Position numbers and translations under genes: made by a program
Source of the DNA: Virgibacillus subterraneus
GTDB lineage: Bacteria; Bacillota; Bacilli; Bacillales; Amphibacillaceae
Direction of reading: 5' to 3'
Assembly (NCBI RefSeq): GCF_900110695.1
Contig: NZ_FOEH01000008.1
Location: forward strand, 27,314 to 91,313
DNA length: 64,000 nucleotides
Part shown: in pieces, positions 17,314 through 26,439 of the stretch
How positions within the stretch are numbered: the stretch's first letter is position 1
How the letters are laid out: each line of letters begins with the position of its first letter
The notes under the pieces: model-generated
What the model was told of the DNA's origin: nothing
What the model saw: the letters and a program-made list of their open reading frames with translations, nothing else
Database searches by the model: none

Positions 17314-17880
17314 ATGAAGATTGTTGGGTTATCTGGTTCAATAGTTGGTTCAAAAACTAGAACAGCTATGGATTACACAATGAAAGCAATCGCTGAAAAA
17401 TATCCGAATGTGGAAGCGACATTAATTGATTTAGCAGAATATAACGTTCAGTTTAGTGATGGACGCAATTATTTGGAATATGAAGGCGACACAAAATATA
17501 TCACACAAACAATGATGGAAGCAGATGCAATCATTATTGGTACACCAATTTTTCAGGCATCCATACCAGCCACATTAAAGAACATATTTGATTTACTTCC
17601 TGAGAATTCATTTCGCGATAAAGTTGTCGGTATGCTTGTGACTGCAGGTTCGCCCAAGCATTATTTGATTGCAGAAAATCAATTAAAGCCTATTTTAGGT
17701 TATATGAAAGCACAAATTGTTCAGACGTATGTATTTATCGAAGAAGAGGATTTCTATCGAAAAGAAATCACCAATGATGATGTGTTATTCCGCATTGATC
17801 GTTTAGTGGAAGATACAGTCGTATTAACAGAAACATATACGAGTATTCGTGAGGCAAAAGAAGCGGAATACGACTTTTAG
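17314..17880 (+). CDS. NADPH-dependent FMN reductase (SsuE-like)
   Basis: A 188-residue flavodoxin-fold reductase: VGLSGSIVGSKTRTA (residues 4-18) binds the flavin phosphate and ADAIIIGTPIFQASIPATLK (about 70-90) is the SsuE/ChrR-type second signature. It reduces FMN for the adjoining LLM monooxygenase, making a two-component system. RBS GGGGGCAGAG precedes the ATG. Confidence 0.87.
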   Translation: MKIVGLSGSIVGSKTRTAMDYTMKAIAEKYPNVEATLIDLAEYNVQFSDGRNYLEYEGDTKYITQTMMEADAIIIGTPIFQASIPATLKNIFDLLPENSFRDKVVGMLVTAGSPKHYLIAENQLKPILGYMKAQIVQTYVFIEEEDFYRKEITNDDVLFRIDRLVEDTVVLTETYTSIREAKEAEYDF

Positions 17881-17901
17881 TAGAGTAATTGCTATTAGAA
17901 A

Positions 17902-18418
17902 AGTGACCGGGACAAAAGTGTGTTAGTCAAGGTAAAATCCGAACTAGGATTCAAAATTCTTGAAATAGAATTTGAATTAGTTCGGATTATTTTGTGCTGA
18001 TTAGATATAAAATGCGACACAAGTTAAAAGAAAATTAAGAGCTATGACACCGCTCCGGAAATACACTTCGCGCACCTAGGACGGCTGGCAAGCCTCCTCG
18101 TGCTGCGCACTGCGGGGTCTCGCCTATACCTTTCCTCCCGCAGGAGTCTACGTGTATTTCCTGCGCTGGATATTGCTCTCTATATCCTATAGTTAACAAA
18201 AATTATATTAATGGATAAAACAAGATTTTAAACTTTTAAACCATTCCAACTTCGTGGTCAGAGGGTCACACTAAATACTACAAATCGGTTATCTTAAGTT
18301 ACTTTGCAGTTTATATCAACTACATATTAGGTCGAACTTTTGAAAATGAACGATCAAACATCCTATATTGTTGTTATTCGTCTTTAAAGTTGAAAGTATT
18401 AGTTATGTCCCAGACTCT
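17902..18418. repeat. Large ITR element, family B copy 1 (517 bp)
   Basis: The left end AGTGACCGGGACAAAAG and right end TTATGTCCCAGACTCT are imperfect inverted repeats. The first ~110 bases (AGTCAAGGTAAAATCCGAAC ... TTAGATATAAAATGCGAC) and last ~130 bases (CAGTTTATATCAACTAC ... TATGTCCC) closely match the copy at 34041-34756, while the interiors differ. No transposase is encoded, so it is MITE-like. It occupies most of the gap between the FMN reductase and the coiled-coil protein. Confidence 0.75.
18051..18166. repeat. GC-rich island (family C) inside element B copy 1
   Basis: Bounded by inverted repeats GGAAATACAC and GTGTATTTCC, with central AGCCTCCTCGTGCTGCGCAC and GGGGTCTC. The core is shared with 23430-23614. 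GC content is visibly above its surroundings. Confidence 0.65.
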
Positions 18419-18501
18419 TTCTTTACTAGCATAAAACCTCCAATACAAGGAATAATATAAATGAATCTTATTGATCATTAAAACTAATGGAGGATGTTTC
18501 T

Positions 18502-18774
18502 ATGGTACAACAGAACTTGCATCAACAGTTACAGCAAGCGAGTCATCAGATACAGGATGCCCAAGAGGCTGCAAGGCTTGCCCAAGGCTCAGATCCTCAA
18601 TTGTTAGAGCAAGCTGAAAAGCAGTTACAGCAAGCAGAACAGGTATTGCAAAAGGCTCAGCAGGCGGGAACTGAGGCTACAGAGAACCCACAATTTCAGC
18701 AAGCATATGAACAGCTGCATGATACGCGTCAGCAAGTGCAGGAAGCACAGCAAAATAATAGTGATGTGTTATAA
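18502..18774 (+). CDS. Gln/Ala-rich coiled-coil protein, 90 aa
   Basis: The ATG at 18502 has TGGAGGATG at proper distance; an upstream in-frame ATG at 18487 overlaps that site. The product is almost entirely amphipathic helix rich in Gln and Ala (QQLQQASHQIQDAQEAAR ... EKQLQQAEQVLQKAQQAG), probably a coiled coil. No Cys or hydrophobic segment is seen. Function unknown. A terminator follows. Confidence 0.7.
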   Translation: MVQQNLHQQLQQASHQIQDAQEAARLAQGSDPQLLEQAEKQLQQAEQVLQKAQQAGTEATENPQFQQAYEQLHDTRQQVQEAQQNNSDVL

Positions 18775-18787
18775 AGCTATTTAGGTC

Positions 18788-18823
18788 AAGCGCTTATCCT
18801 TAATGAAGGAAGGCGCTTTTTTT
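18788..18823 (+). terminator. Terminator of the coiled-coil gene
   Basis: AAGCGCTTATCCTT / AAGGAAGGCGCTT stem with TTTTTTT tail. Confidence 0.8.
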
Positions 18824-18879
18824 GCAGCTAAGAAAGTATCTACTGCATAGTAGGATTGGTGATATCCCAAGTTTTCTAA
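18824..18879 (+). repeat. Family A repeat, degenerate
   Basis: Begins GCAGCTAAGAAAGTAT and ends CCAAGTTTTCTAA; the middle is shortened. It directly follows the terminator T-run. Confidence 0.55.
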
Positions 18880-19023
18880 ATACAACTATAATATTGAGTT
18901 TACCGTAGGAGTTTGAAATAATTGGTATTAAATAGTTGGTAAATCATAGGACCTCTTAGCAAATTTGCATACTTTCTTGATAATTTTGGGATATACTGAG
19001 AAAAGCTAGGAGGTGGTTATGCG

Positions 19024-19242
19024 ATGCACATGATGAATGGTTATGGATTTTTTGGATGGATAATGATTATATTTTGGATTGGATTATTTATTTTAGGCAT
19101 TCTCCTGATCACAAATTATCTTAATGGTGGTCGCAAGAGAACACCATTACAGATTCTAAAGGAACGTTTGGCGAAAGGAGAAATAAGTGAGGCAGAGTAT
19201 GAACAGTTAAAATCTGTACTAGAACGGGATAAGAGGGGGTGA
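19024..19242 (+). CDS. SHOCT-domain small membrane protein
   Basis: A 72-residue protein. One hydrophobic helix (residues 10-31, GFFGWIMIIFWIGLFILGIL) is followed by a SHOCT domain (PLQILKERLAKGEISEAEYEQL, about 41-62), a short motif found in many oligomerising small proteins. RBS AGGAGGTGG upstream. Its stop overlaps the next gene, so it heads an operon with the methyltransferase and probably the lipoprotein. SHOCT proteins like this often sit in copper-resistance clusters of Bacillaceae; the copper link here is by context. Confidence 0.85.
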   Translation: MHMMNGYGFFGWIMIIFWIGLFILGILLITNYLNGGRKRTPLQILKERLAKGEISEAEYEQLKSVLERDKRG

Positions 19243-19247
19243 TGAGC

Positions 19248-19853
19248 ATGAACCGACATACAGACATCATTAAGAAAAGGTATGATAGGATATCATCTGT
19301 GTTTGATGTGATGGATCATATGATTAGGTCATCATGGCGTGAGGAGTTACTTGGTAATTTGCATGGAGATATTTTGGAAGTAGGGGTGGGCACTGGGTCC
19401 AACCTTCCATTCTATCCTTCAAATGTAAATGTCACTGGAATTGACTTTAGTCCCAGAATGCTGGCAAAGGCGTATGGTAAAACGGACAAGACTGAGGCTG
19501 ATATTACATTGAAAGAAATGGATGCACAACAAATGGATTTTCCTGATAATACTTTTGACGTTGTTGTTTCGACATGTGTTTTTTGTTCAGTGCCTGACCC
19601 GGTTGCCGGATTTAAAGAAATTCGTCGTGTAGTGAAACCTAACGGTAAGATAGTAATGCTTGAGCATATGCGGAGTGAACATCCGTTTGCAGCCAGAATA
19701 CTTGATGCTGTAAACCCGCTAACAGTAAGAATTGTAGGGGCTAATGTAAATCGTAAAACGATCGAAAACATAGAGAAGGCCGGCTTAACAGTTAAGGAGC
19801 AAAACTATTTAATGACATCCATTATGAGAAAGCTGGTATTGACTCCTAATTAA
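19248..19853 (+). CDS. Class I SAM-dependent methyltransferase
   Basis: A 201-residue methyltransferase. Motif I ILEVGVGTGSNLPFY (about 41-55) binds SAM, followed by GIDFSPRML (motif II) and NTFDVVVSTCVFCSVPDP (motif IV). The arrangement resembles UbiE/phosphatidylethanolamine methyltransferases. Start is ATG 19248, eight bases after GAGGGGG; a GTG at 19239 and ATG at 19242 overlap the upstream stop. The substrate is not known. Confidence 0.85.
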   Translation: MNRHTDIIKKRYDRISSVFDVMDHMIRSSWREELLGNLHGDILEVGVGTGSNLPFYPSNVNVTGIDFSPRMLAKAYGKTDKTEADITLKEMDAQQMDFPDNTFDVVVSTCVFCSVPDPVAGFKEIRRVVKPNGKIVMLEHMRSEHPFAARILDAVNPLTVRIVGANVNRKTIENIEKAGLTVKEQNYLMTSIMRKLVLTPN

Positions 19854-19893
19854 TAAACGCTGCACATTAATAACTGAATGGAGGTAGTACCAA

Positions 19894-20799
19894 ATGATAA
19901 AAAAGTTAGTATTTCTTATTATAATTTTAACGGGAATTTTAATAACCGGATGTAACAGTAATGACGATCAAGCATTTGAAGAGCCGTTTGATGGGAGTTT
20001 AGAGCATGTTCATGGAATGGGTTATGCTGGAAATGATGGCGGATTATATTTTGCATCTCATACTGGCCTGAAAATTTATCGGGATGGTGAATGGTTTGAA
20101 ACGACGAAGAATTTTAACGATTATATGGGATTTAGTCCAGTTGATCAAGGTTTCTACACATCAGGACATCCTGGTAAAGATTCAGACTTACCGAACCCGC
20201 TAGGTATTCAGCGTAGCTTTGATGGTGGAGAAACTTTAAAAAGTATCGATTTTGTAGGTGAAACAGACTTTCATGAAATGGCTGTAGGTTATACAAGCCA
20301 TGATATCTTTTTAAAAAATCATAAGGAAAATTCTAAGCTGGGTGTAGGTTTTTATATAAGTTCTGACAATGGAGAGTCGTGGGAAGGCATAGTTGCTTCA
20401 GGTATAGAAGGTGAGGTTTTTGCATTAGCTATTCATCCGTCTGATTCTGATTATTTAGCAGCAGCGACAACTACTGGTATTTATCTGTCCAATGACAGAG
20501 GAAAGAATTTTAAGATGATAACAGAAGGTGTACAGGGGACAGCTGTTTATTTTAATGAGGAAAATTTGATTTATGCAAGCTATGACTCTACACCATCCCT
20601 TGCTAAATTTAACATAAAAACTGGCGAGCAAGTGACAATTAATCTTCCAGAGTTAACTGAAGATGGTCCTGTAAATATTGCCCAAAATCAACAAAATAAT
20701 CAAGAGTTAGCTATATATACTACAAAAGGAAATGCTTATATATCTGAGGATTCAACTGAAACGTGGTTGCAGATTCTGGAAAATGGAAAAGTAAAATAA
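19894..20799 (+). CDS. Lipoprotein with beta-propeller repeats (F510_1955/BNR-like)
   Basis: A 301-residue lipoprotein: hydrophobic N-terminus ending in the lipobox ITGC (Cys20), so it is anchored on the outer face of the membrane. The body contains Asp-box-like repeats (SFDGGETL, SSDNGESWEG, SNDRGKNF, SEDSTETW) of a sialidase/BNR-type propeller. NCBI names such proteins F510_1955 family glycosylhydrolase, though sugar hydrolysis is unproven. The HVHGMGY segment after the lipobox and its place beside a sensor kinase and copper genes suggest an envelope role. Confidence 0.8.
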   Translation: MIKKLVFLIIILTGILITGCNSNDDQAFEEPFDGSLEHVHGMGYAGNDGGLYFASHTGLKIYRDGEWFETTKNFNDYMGFSPVDQGFYTSGHPGKDSDLPNPLGIQRSFDGGETLKSIDFVGETDFHEMAVGYTSHDIFLKNHKENSKLGVGFYISSDNGESWEGIVASGIEGEVFALAIHPSDSDYLAAATTTGIYLSNDRGKNFKMITEGVQGTAVYFNEENLIYASYDSTPSLAKFNIKTGEQVTINLPELTEDGPVNIAQNQQNNQELAIYTTKGNAYISEDSTETWLQILENGKVK

Positions 20800-20843
20800 T
20801 GTTATAAGTCTGTCATCTATATTTAGAAATAAAGAGGTAGTTT

Positions 20844-22232
20844 ATGTTTATTAAACTTTCATTTAAAATTGGATTTCTATTTTTTGTATTTATTTTAATT
20901 ATTGAATCGCTTTTATTTTTTGTACTATACACGAATATAGCGAATGAACGAATTGAAGATGTGCTTGACAATTTATTAGCACGTGCCAATACACATAGCG
21001 AAGTATTGGAGCTGAATCTTAACGAATCGACCTTGGAACATGTTGGAATAATGGAATCAGCTTCTGATTTTGTAGTTGTCATTACAGATGAATTAGGTAA
21101 TGTAATCAATCATTCTGATACTATTCAGCAAGAAATGAGGCCAGTGCTTGAAGCCGTTAATTACAATGCAAACCAAACGGAAGGACGAGTTGTTGAAGAT
21201 CGTTGGGATGATAAACAATATATCGCAGCAGAAAGTCCTGTGAATGTTGGTGGGGACCAAAGAGGTCATGTCTTTATGTTTGCAGATACAGCCGATGTAA
21301 AGAAAAACGTCAATCAGCTCAGCAACCAGTTTATTGTAATAGCTCTACTTACATTTGGTCTAACGATTATTACTATCTTTATTTTATCCAGGTTTATTAC
21401 CTATCCCTTAATTAAAATGAAAGAAGCAACAGAGCAATTAAGTTTGGGAAGAAACAAAGTTGAGTTACACACGGATAGAAAGGACGAGTTAGGAGAGTTG
21501 GCTAAGTCTATTACAAAATTAGCCAACGAACTTGACCAGCTAAAAACTGCCAGAAATGAGTTTTTAGCCAGCATTTCACATGAACTTAGGACTCCTTTAA
21601 CCTATATAAAGGGATATGCTGACATTATTAATCGTCAAGACATAACCGAATCTGAAGTGAAAGAGTATACCACAATCATTCGTGAAGAGTCAGAGCACTT
21701 ATCGATATTAATTAGGAATTTATTTGAATTAGCTAAGATGGATAGGAATAGATTTACAATTCAGCGTGAAGAAGTCTCTTTGCATGAACTTATTCATTCC
21801 ATAGCTGATCGGATTAAGCCTGCTTTTGCTGAAAAAAATATCAACTTTACAATAAACTGTCCTGAAAATACAGTTGCCTTTGTTGATCCTGAAAGATTTG
21901 AACAAGTTCTAGTAAATATACTGGATAATGCCAAAAAGCATTCTTCTGAAGGTACAAATGTTCAGCTTGAAGTAAGTCAAATAGGAAAAGAAGTAATCGT
22001 TGCCATTACCGATGAAGGAGAAGGTATACCTAATAAAGATTTGCCATATGTTTTCGATCGCTTATATCGTGTTGAAAAGTCGCGATCAAGGCAAAGTGGC
22101 GGATCTGGTTTAGGGCTAACAATTGCCAAGGAAATAATAGAAGCACATGGTGGTCAGATAGAAATTAAAAGCGAACAAGGCGAAGGTACGAGCGTTATCA
22201 TAAGATTAATAAGAGGTGGCAATGATGTATAG
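20844..22232 (+). CDS. Sensor histidine kinase (HAMP, HisKA, HATPase)
   Basis: A 462-residue kinase. TM1 is at about 9-30, an extracytoplasmic sensor at 31-160, TM2 at 162-184 and HAMP at about 183-235. HisKA has the phospho-acceptor His246 in SISHELRTPLTYIKG, and the HATPase domain has N-box NILDNAKKHS, G1 DEGEGIP and G2 GSGLGLTIAKEI. Its 3' end overlaps the response regulator start by 8 bases, so the two are translationally coupled. The signal is unknown; neighbours point to copper or envelope stress. Confidence 0.92.
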   Translation: MFIKLSFKIGFLFFVFILIIESLLFFVLYTNIANERIEDVLDNLLARANTHSEVLELNLNESTLEHVGIMESASDFVVVITDELGNVINHSDTIQQEMRPVLEAVNYNANQTEGRVVEDRWDDKQYIAAESPVNVGGDQRGHVFMFADTADVKKNVNQLSNQFIVIALLTFGLTIITIFILSRFITYPLIKMKEATEQLSLGRNKVELHTDRKDELGELAKSITKLANELDQLKTARNEFLASISHELRTPLTYIKGYADIINRQDITESEVKEYTTIIREESEHLSILIRNLFELAKMDRNRFTIQREEVSLHELIHSIADRIKPAFAEKNINFTINCPENTVAFVDPERFEQVLVNILDNAKKHSSEGTNVQLEVSQIGKEVIVAITDEGEGIPNKDLPYVFDRLYRVEKSRSRQSGGSGLGLTIAKEIIEAHGGQIEIKSEQGEGTSVIIRLIRGGNDV

Positions 22233-22896
22233 TGTTCTTATAATTGACGATGAAAAGCGTATGTTAGATTTATTAGCATTGTACTTAAGACCGCATGATT
22301 ATACGTGTAAAAAAGCACAAGGAGCTAATGAAGCATTACTATTTTTAGAAGAGGAAGACTTTGATATTGTCTTACTTGACATTATGATGCCTGAAATGGA
22401 TGGGTGGGAGCTCTGTCAGGAAATTAGGAGTATATCTGATGTTCCAATCATTATGGTAACAGCTCGTGACCAAAAAGAAGACATTGTTAAAGGCTTAAAG
22501 TTAGGTGCAGATGATTATATTGCAAAACCTATTGATGAAAATGAATTATTGGCCAGAATGGAAGCTTTGTTACGCAGAAGAACTCCAGCAAATCGCATAG
22601 AAACGAATGGACTGGTATGGGACGAGGAAAGGTATGAGCTTTCTTATAAAAACCAGCCTATTAAAGTAACCCCTAAGGAGTTTGCTATGGTTGGTCATCT
22701 GTTGAAAAAGCCAAACCAAGTTTTTTCCAGGGAGCAGCTAATTGATTTGATTTGGGGATTTGATACAAATACGGAAGGAAGAACAGTTGATTCACATGTA
22801 CGGAATATGAGAGAGAAAATCAGGCAAGTAGGATTCCCGATTGATGATCATTTTAAAACAGTTTGGGGAGTTGGGTATAAGTGGATTAACATGTAG
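22225..22896 (+). CDS. OmpR/PhoB-family response regulator
   Basis: A 223-residue regulator: receiver domain with the acidic pair Asp8/Asp9, phospho-acceptor Asp52 (VLLDIMMP) and the conserved KPID lysine near 102. A C-terminal winged helix follows (VTPKEFAMVGHLLKKPNQVFSRE ... VDSHVRNMREKI). Start ATG 22225 is best spaced from AGAGGTGG (22212-22219); ATG 22222 and GTG 22216 are alternatives. It forms a two-component system with the kinase upstream. Confidence 0.92.
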   Translation: MYSVLIIDDEKRMLDLLALYLRPHDYTCKKAQGANEALLFLEEEDFDIVLLDIMMPEMDGWELCQEIRSISDVPIIMVTARDQKEDIVKGLKLGADDYIAKPIDENELLARMEALLRRRTPANRIETNGLVWDEERYELSYKNQPIKVTPKEFAMVGHLLKKPNQVFSREQLIDLIWGFDTNTEGRTVDSHVRNMREKIRQVGFPIDDHFKTVWGVGYKWINM

Positions 22897-22983
22897 TTAT
22901 AAAAGTTCAATATGTTGTAACATTTTCTTGATATGTTCTCGAAACCTCTTCTTTATAGTAGTGAATGAAGGGAGGAACACATA

Positions 22984-23229
22984 ATGAAAAAGAAACTTTT
23001 GGCAATTGCATTGGCTGTTTTTGTGGCATTAGGTGTAGGTAATGTTGTTTTCGCACATGGTGCTGCTGATAACGGTGGTGAAAATGGGTGGAGTTTTGAA
23101 GAGATGGTTCCCTTTATGAAGGATATGCACCCAAACATGAACCAACAAGAGATGGAGCAATTCTATCAAGACTGCCATGGTTCCAATGGTAATGAATTTC
23201 CTAATCGACACATGGATAACCAATTTTAA
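22984..23229 (+). CDS. Small secreted His/Met-rich protein, 81 aa
   Basis: Residues 1-22 are a signal peptide (KKKLLAIALAVFVALG ... VVFAHG, cleavage likely after FA or AHG). The mature ~58 residues are rich in His, Met, Asp and Asn (MVPFMKDMHPNMNQQEMEQF, DCHGSNG, RHMDNQF). That suits extracytoplasmic metal binding, probably copper. A GAAGGGAGG ribosome site precedes the ATG. It lies just downstream of the two-component system and upstream of copB. Metal binding is inference from composition. Confidence 0.65.
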   Translation: MKKKLLAIALAVFVALGVGNVVFAHGAADNGGENGWSFEEMVPFMKDMHPNMNQQEMEQFYQDCHGSNGNEFPNRHMDNQF

Positions 23230-23255
23230 TGTTTATTATATTAGCTAACGACATG

Positions 23256-23292
23256 AATGGAACTATCTTACTTAGAGATGGTTCCATTTTTT
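23256..23292 (+). terminator. Terminator of the small secreted protein gene
   Basis: AATGGAACTATCT / AGATGGTTCCATT stem (one G-U pair) followed by TTTTTT. Confidence 0.8.
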
Positions 23293-23429
23293 AGCAGTTA
23301 GGAAAGCAAAGCAAAATCCGTTTTCATAAGAACGAATGCCACATTTTTTAAGTTTAAAAATGGAAATCAATTTCATAATTCAAAAAATAAAGCAGTAAAT
23401 TCAAAACTATTTATAAATGTTCTAGGCCT

Positions 23430-23614
23430 GTTGATCTCCACTGCAGGCGGACGCTTTCACCCTCCGGGTACAAGTGCGACATCTGTTCAAGCTGAAGCTT
23501 TCACAGTGTCTTCTATGCCGCCGGGCATGGCTTGAGCCTCCTCGTGCTATCGCACTGTGGGGTCTCAAGACTCATGCTATTCCTGCAGGATCGCCGCCCT
23601 CCGTTCCAATCAAC
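23430..23614. repeat. GC-rich island, family C (185 bp)
   Basis: Begins GTTGATCTCCACTGCAGGCG and ends CTCCGTTCCAATCAAC; these are imperfect inverted termini. The centre GAGCCTCCTCGTGCT ... GCACTGTGGGGTCTC can fold into a strong hairpin. It is strikingly GC-rich in an AT-rich genome, and no ORF fits. The core is shared with 18051-18166. Together with AT-rich flanks it fills the 560 bases between the secreted protein and copB. Confidence 0.7.
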
Positions 23615-23722
23615 GATATTAGTACTTTGAATTCACGAACGATAGAATATTAGTTCGCGCAATTCGAATAAATGATGAATATAAGTATTTATGAAATTGA
23701 CTTATGGAAATAATGATTAAAA

Positions 23723-23739
23723 ATACTGTATAGGGGTAT
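23723..23739 (+). promoter_or_regulatory. CsoR-like operator ahead of copB
   Basis: ATACTGTATAGGGGTAT resembles the ATACC-N-GGGTAT class of CsoR-family operators. A TTGACT at 23698 could be the -35 box, placing the operator over the -10 region. No copper-type CsoR gene is in the window. Confidence 0.45.
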
Positions 23740-23789
23740 AGTTCCAAGTAGATAATAATTATAGTAAGTAAATGTGAGGAGGCCAATGT

Positions 23790-25868
23790 ATGGAACGAAA
23801 AGATGGCAAATCTATTGGACATGACCATAAGCAACATGAACATCAGAATCATGATCATCATGAACAACACCAACATGATGAACATAATCACCATGATCAC
23901 GGTGAACACGGCGGTCATGGTCATCATGATCATGGTGATATGGTCAATGATTTCAAAAAAAGGTTTTATATATCCCTTATTGTAACGATCCCTATTCTGA
24001 TTTTGTCTCCGATGATACAGGATTTTATTGGCGTTGATTGGGGGTTCCCGACTGATCAATACATCCTGTTCGCACTGGCGACATTCGTATTTTTCTACGG
24101 TGGCTGGCCGTTTATTACTGGCGGTATTAGTGAACTGAAAGATAAGAACCCTGGTATGATGACATTGATTGGCCTTGCAATAGTAGTTGCCTATGGCTAT
24201 AGTTCACTTACTGTTTTTGGTTGGGAAGGCAAAGACTTCTTCTGGGAGCTGGCCACGCTGATTGATATTATGCTGCTTGGTCATTGGATTGAGATGCGAT
24301 CAGTAATGGGAGCATCAAATGCACTGGAGGAACTTGTCAAACTAATGCCAAGTGAAGCGCATAAATTGGATGAGAACGATAATATAGAAGATGTAGCAAT
24401 ATCTGATTTACAAAATGAAGATAGAGTACTCGTTAAACCGGGCGAAAAAATTCCCGTAGATGGGACAATTCTTGATGGCAAATCTGCAGTTGATGAATCT
24501 ATGCTTACTGGTGAGTCTGTTCCAGTTGAGAAATATAAAGGTGATGAAGTAATAGGTGGATCAGTTAACAATGAAGGATCCCTGACAATTCAAGTAGAGA
24601 AAACAGGTGATGATTCCTATTTATCGCAAGTGATAAAATTGGTTAGAGAGGCACAAGCATCACGCTCGCGTACACAGGACTTCACGGATAGAGCTGCTAA
24701 ATGGTTATTTTATATTGCATTAGCTTCCGGGTTCATTACCTTGTTTATTTGGCTTATTTTAGGATATTCTTTTGTTATTGCACTGGAACGCATGGTAACT
24801 GTTATGGTTATTACTTGTCCACATGCACTGGGACTTGCGGCACCACTTGTTGTAGCAGTTTCCACATCACTTTCAGCAAAACAAGGCCTGTTAATTCGTA
24901 ATCGTGCCAATTTTGAAGGTGCACGGAATCTAAATGCTGTTGTTTTTGATAAAACTGGTACATTGACAAAAGGAGAGTTTGGTGTAACAGACATTATCCC
25001 TTCTGCTGATATAAAAAAAGAAGATATACTAGTTTGGGCTGCAAGTCTGGAGCAAAATTCCGAGCATCCTCTTGCAGAAGGCATTGTAAATGAGGCAAAA
25101 GAGAAGGAATTGTCGTTGAAAAAAATAAGTGACTTTGAATCGATTACCGGAAAAGGTATTGAGGGAAAAGTAGATGGAAAAAAAGTGAATGTTGTCAGTC
25201 CAGGGTATGTCGATCAGCAGAATATGGAATATGATCATGAAACATTCAATCAATTGTCCGAAGACGGAAAAACAGTTGTATTTGTACTTGTTGAAGATAA
25301 ATTGATTGGAATGATTGCACTTGCTGATATGGTACGCGAAACAGCAAAAGAAGCAGTTGCATCTTTAAAAGAAAACGGCATCCATTCCATTATGCTGACA
25401 GGTGATAATCAAAAAGTGGCTGACTGGGTCGCTAAGCAATTGGACATCGATGAGGTATATGCAGAAGTGTTGCCTGATGATAAAGCAAATCAAGTGAAGA
25501 AAATTAAAGAAAAAGGCTGGAAGGTTGCCATGACTGGTGACGGTGTTAACGATGCACCTGCACTGGCAACAGCCGACTTAGGAATTGCAATTGGTGCAGG
25601 AACAGATGTAGCAATGGAAACAGCCGATGTTGTACTTGTGAAGAGCAATCCAAAAGATGTTGTTTCTTTAATGAATTTATCGAAAAAAACGTATCAGAAA
25701 ATGGTACAAAACTTATGGTGGGCTGCAGGCTATAACATTTTCGCCATTCCATTGGCAGCTGGTGTTCTGGCACCAATAGGCATTATATTGAGTCCTGCAG
25801 TTGGTGCGGTATTAATGAGTTTGAGCACGATTATTGTTGCGATTAACGCTAAGTTATTAAAAGCTTAG
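23790..25868 (+). CDS. copB: Copper-exporting P-type ATPase, CopB class
   Basis: A 692-residue P1B ATPase. The N-terminus (about residues 10-52) is an extraordinary His-rich tail ([22 protein letters not shown]) instead of CxxC metal domains. The transmembrane metal site is Cys343-Pro-His, the CPH motif that marks CopB-type (P1B-3) pumps rather than CPC CopA. Phosphorylation Asp387 lies in DKTGTLT; TGES and [12 protein letters not shown] are present. It expels copper ions across the membrane. RBS TGAGGAGG upstream. Confidence 0.92.
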   Translation: MERKDGKSIGHDHKQHEHQNHDHHEQHQHDEHNHHDHGEHGGHGHHDHGDMVNDFKKRFYISLIVTIPILILSPMIQDFIGVDWGFPTDQYILFALATFVFFYGGWPFITGGISELKDKNPGMMTLIGLAIVVAYGYSSLTVFGWEGKDFFWELATLIDIMLLGHWIEMRSVMGASNALEELVKLMPSEAHKLDENDNIEDVAISDLQNEDRVLVKPGEKIPVDGTILDGKSAVDESMLTGESVPVEKYKGDEVIGGSVNNEGSLTIQVEKTGDDSYLSQVIKLVREAQASRSRTQDFTDRAAKWLFYIALASGFITLFIWLILGYSFVIALERMVTVMVITCPHALGLAAPLVVAVSTSLSAKQGLLIRNRANFEGARNLNAVVFDKTGTLTKGEFGVTDIIPSADIKKEDILVWAASLEQNSEHPLAEGIVNEAKEKELSLKKISDFESITGKGIEGKVDGKKVNVVSPGYVDQQNMEYDHETFNQLSEDGKTVVFVLVEDKLIGMIALADMVRETAKEAVASLKENGIHSIMLTGDNQKVADWVAKQLDIDEVYAEVLPDDKANQVKKIKEKGWKVAMTGDGVNDAPALATADLGIAIGAGTDVAMETADVVLVKSNPKDVVSLMNLSKKTYQKMVQNLWWAAGYNIFAIPLAAGVLAPIGIILSPAVGAVLMSLSTIIVAINAKLLKA

Positions 25869-25898
25869 AACCTCTTATACTTTCTTATCTGCTTAGTG

Positions 25899-25945
25899 AA
25901 AAACGGTGTCCTAAAAAGCAAAATTGCTTTTGGCACCGTTTTTTT
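25899..25945. terminator. Bidirectional terminator copB / minus-strand lipoprotein operon
   Basis: AAAAACGGTGTC ... GGCACCGTTTTTT with an inner AAAAGCAA/TTGCTTTT stem. T-runs on both strands serve the convergent genes. Confidence 0.85.
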
Positions 25946-25951
25946 ACTTCA

Positions 25952-26368
25952 TTAGAATTCCATCAATTTAACTGTTACCTTACCATTTTGACTTCGTGAT
26001 AAATGAACTGTTTCGCCAGGTCTCAAGCAACGGTTGTTTTTCATGTTATGGGGGTTAACAATGGTGACTTCCTTGTCTGAGTCTACTAGTTCTATGTCGT
26101 TATGGCAGCGGCTGATGCCTTCTTCGTCTGGTGTACAGTCAGTATCATTAAGTACTTTTCCTTCTGATTCTTGACCAAAGTCTCCGGAAATAAGGTTGAC
26201 AGTATATGTTCCGTTGGCCCCGTTCTTCTGTAAGTCCAGTCCACTTTCTACTTCTTCCTGTGTCAGACTATCTCCAGCACCGTCATTTCCTGATGTTAAG
26301 GTAACGAATAATACAAGCGTTAGTCCAATGACTACTATAAGACCAATTCTAATTGTCTTTTTATGCAT
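25952..26368 (-). CDS. Membrane-anchored extracytoplasmic protein, unknown, four Cys/His-bearing
   Basis: 138 residues: an N-terminal anchor (IGLIVVIGLTLVLFVTL, residues 8-24) then an outside domain. That domain contains NDTDCTPDEEGISRCHND and NPHNMKNNRCLRPGETVHL, i.e. three Cys and several His that could bind metal or form a disulfide. No family is recognised. It lies just downstream of the cupredoxin gene on the same strand (71-base gap) and probably belongs to the same transcript. A copper-related role is contextual. Confidence 0.6.
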   Translation of the reverse strand: MHKKTIRIGLIVVIGLTLVLFVTLTSGNDGAGDSLTQEEVESGLDLQKNGANGTYTVNLISGDFGQESEGKVLNDTDCTPDEEGISRCHNDIELVDSDKEVTIVNPHNMKNNRCLRPGETVHLSRSQNGKVTVKLMEF

Positions 26369-26439
26369 TTTTGCTCTCCCTCACTTTATGTACAAAAATA
26401 AGAAGCTATTCCATCAGAACAGCTTCTTAGTACCTGCAT

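Noticed and set aside
23619..24059. Minus-strand ORF antisense to the copB His-rich tail (146 aa)
   Set aside because: Its repetitive Met/Ile composition is simply the complement of the His codons; no ribosome site.
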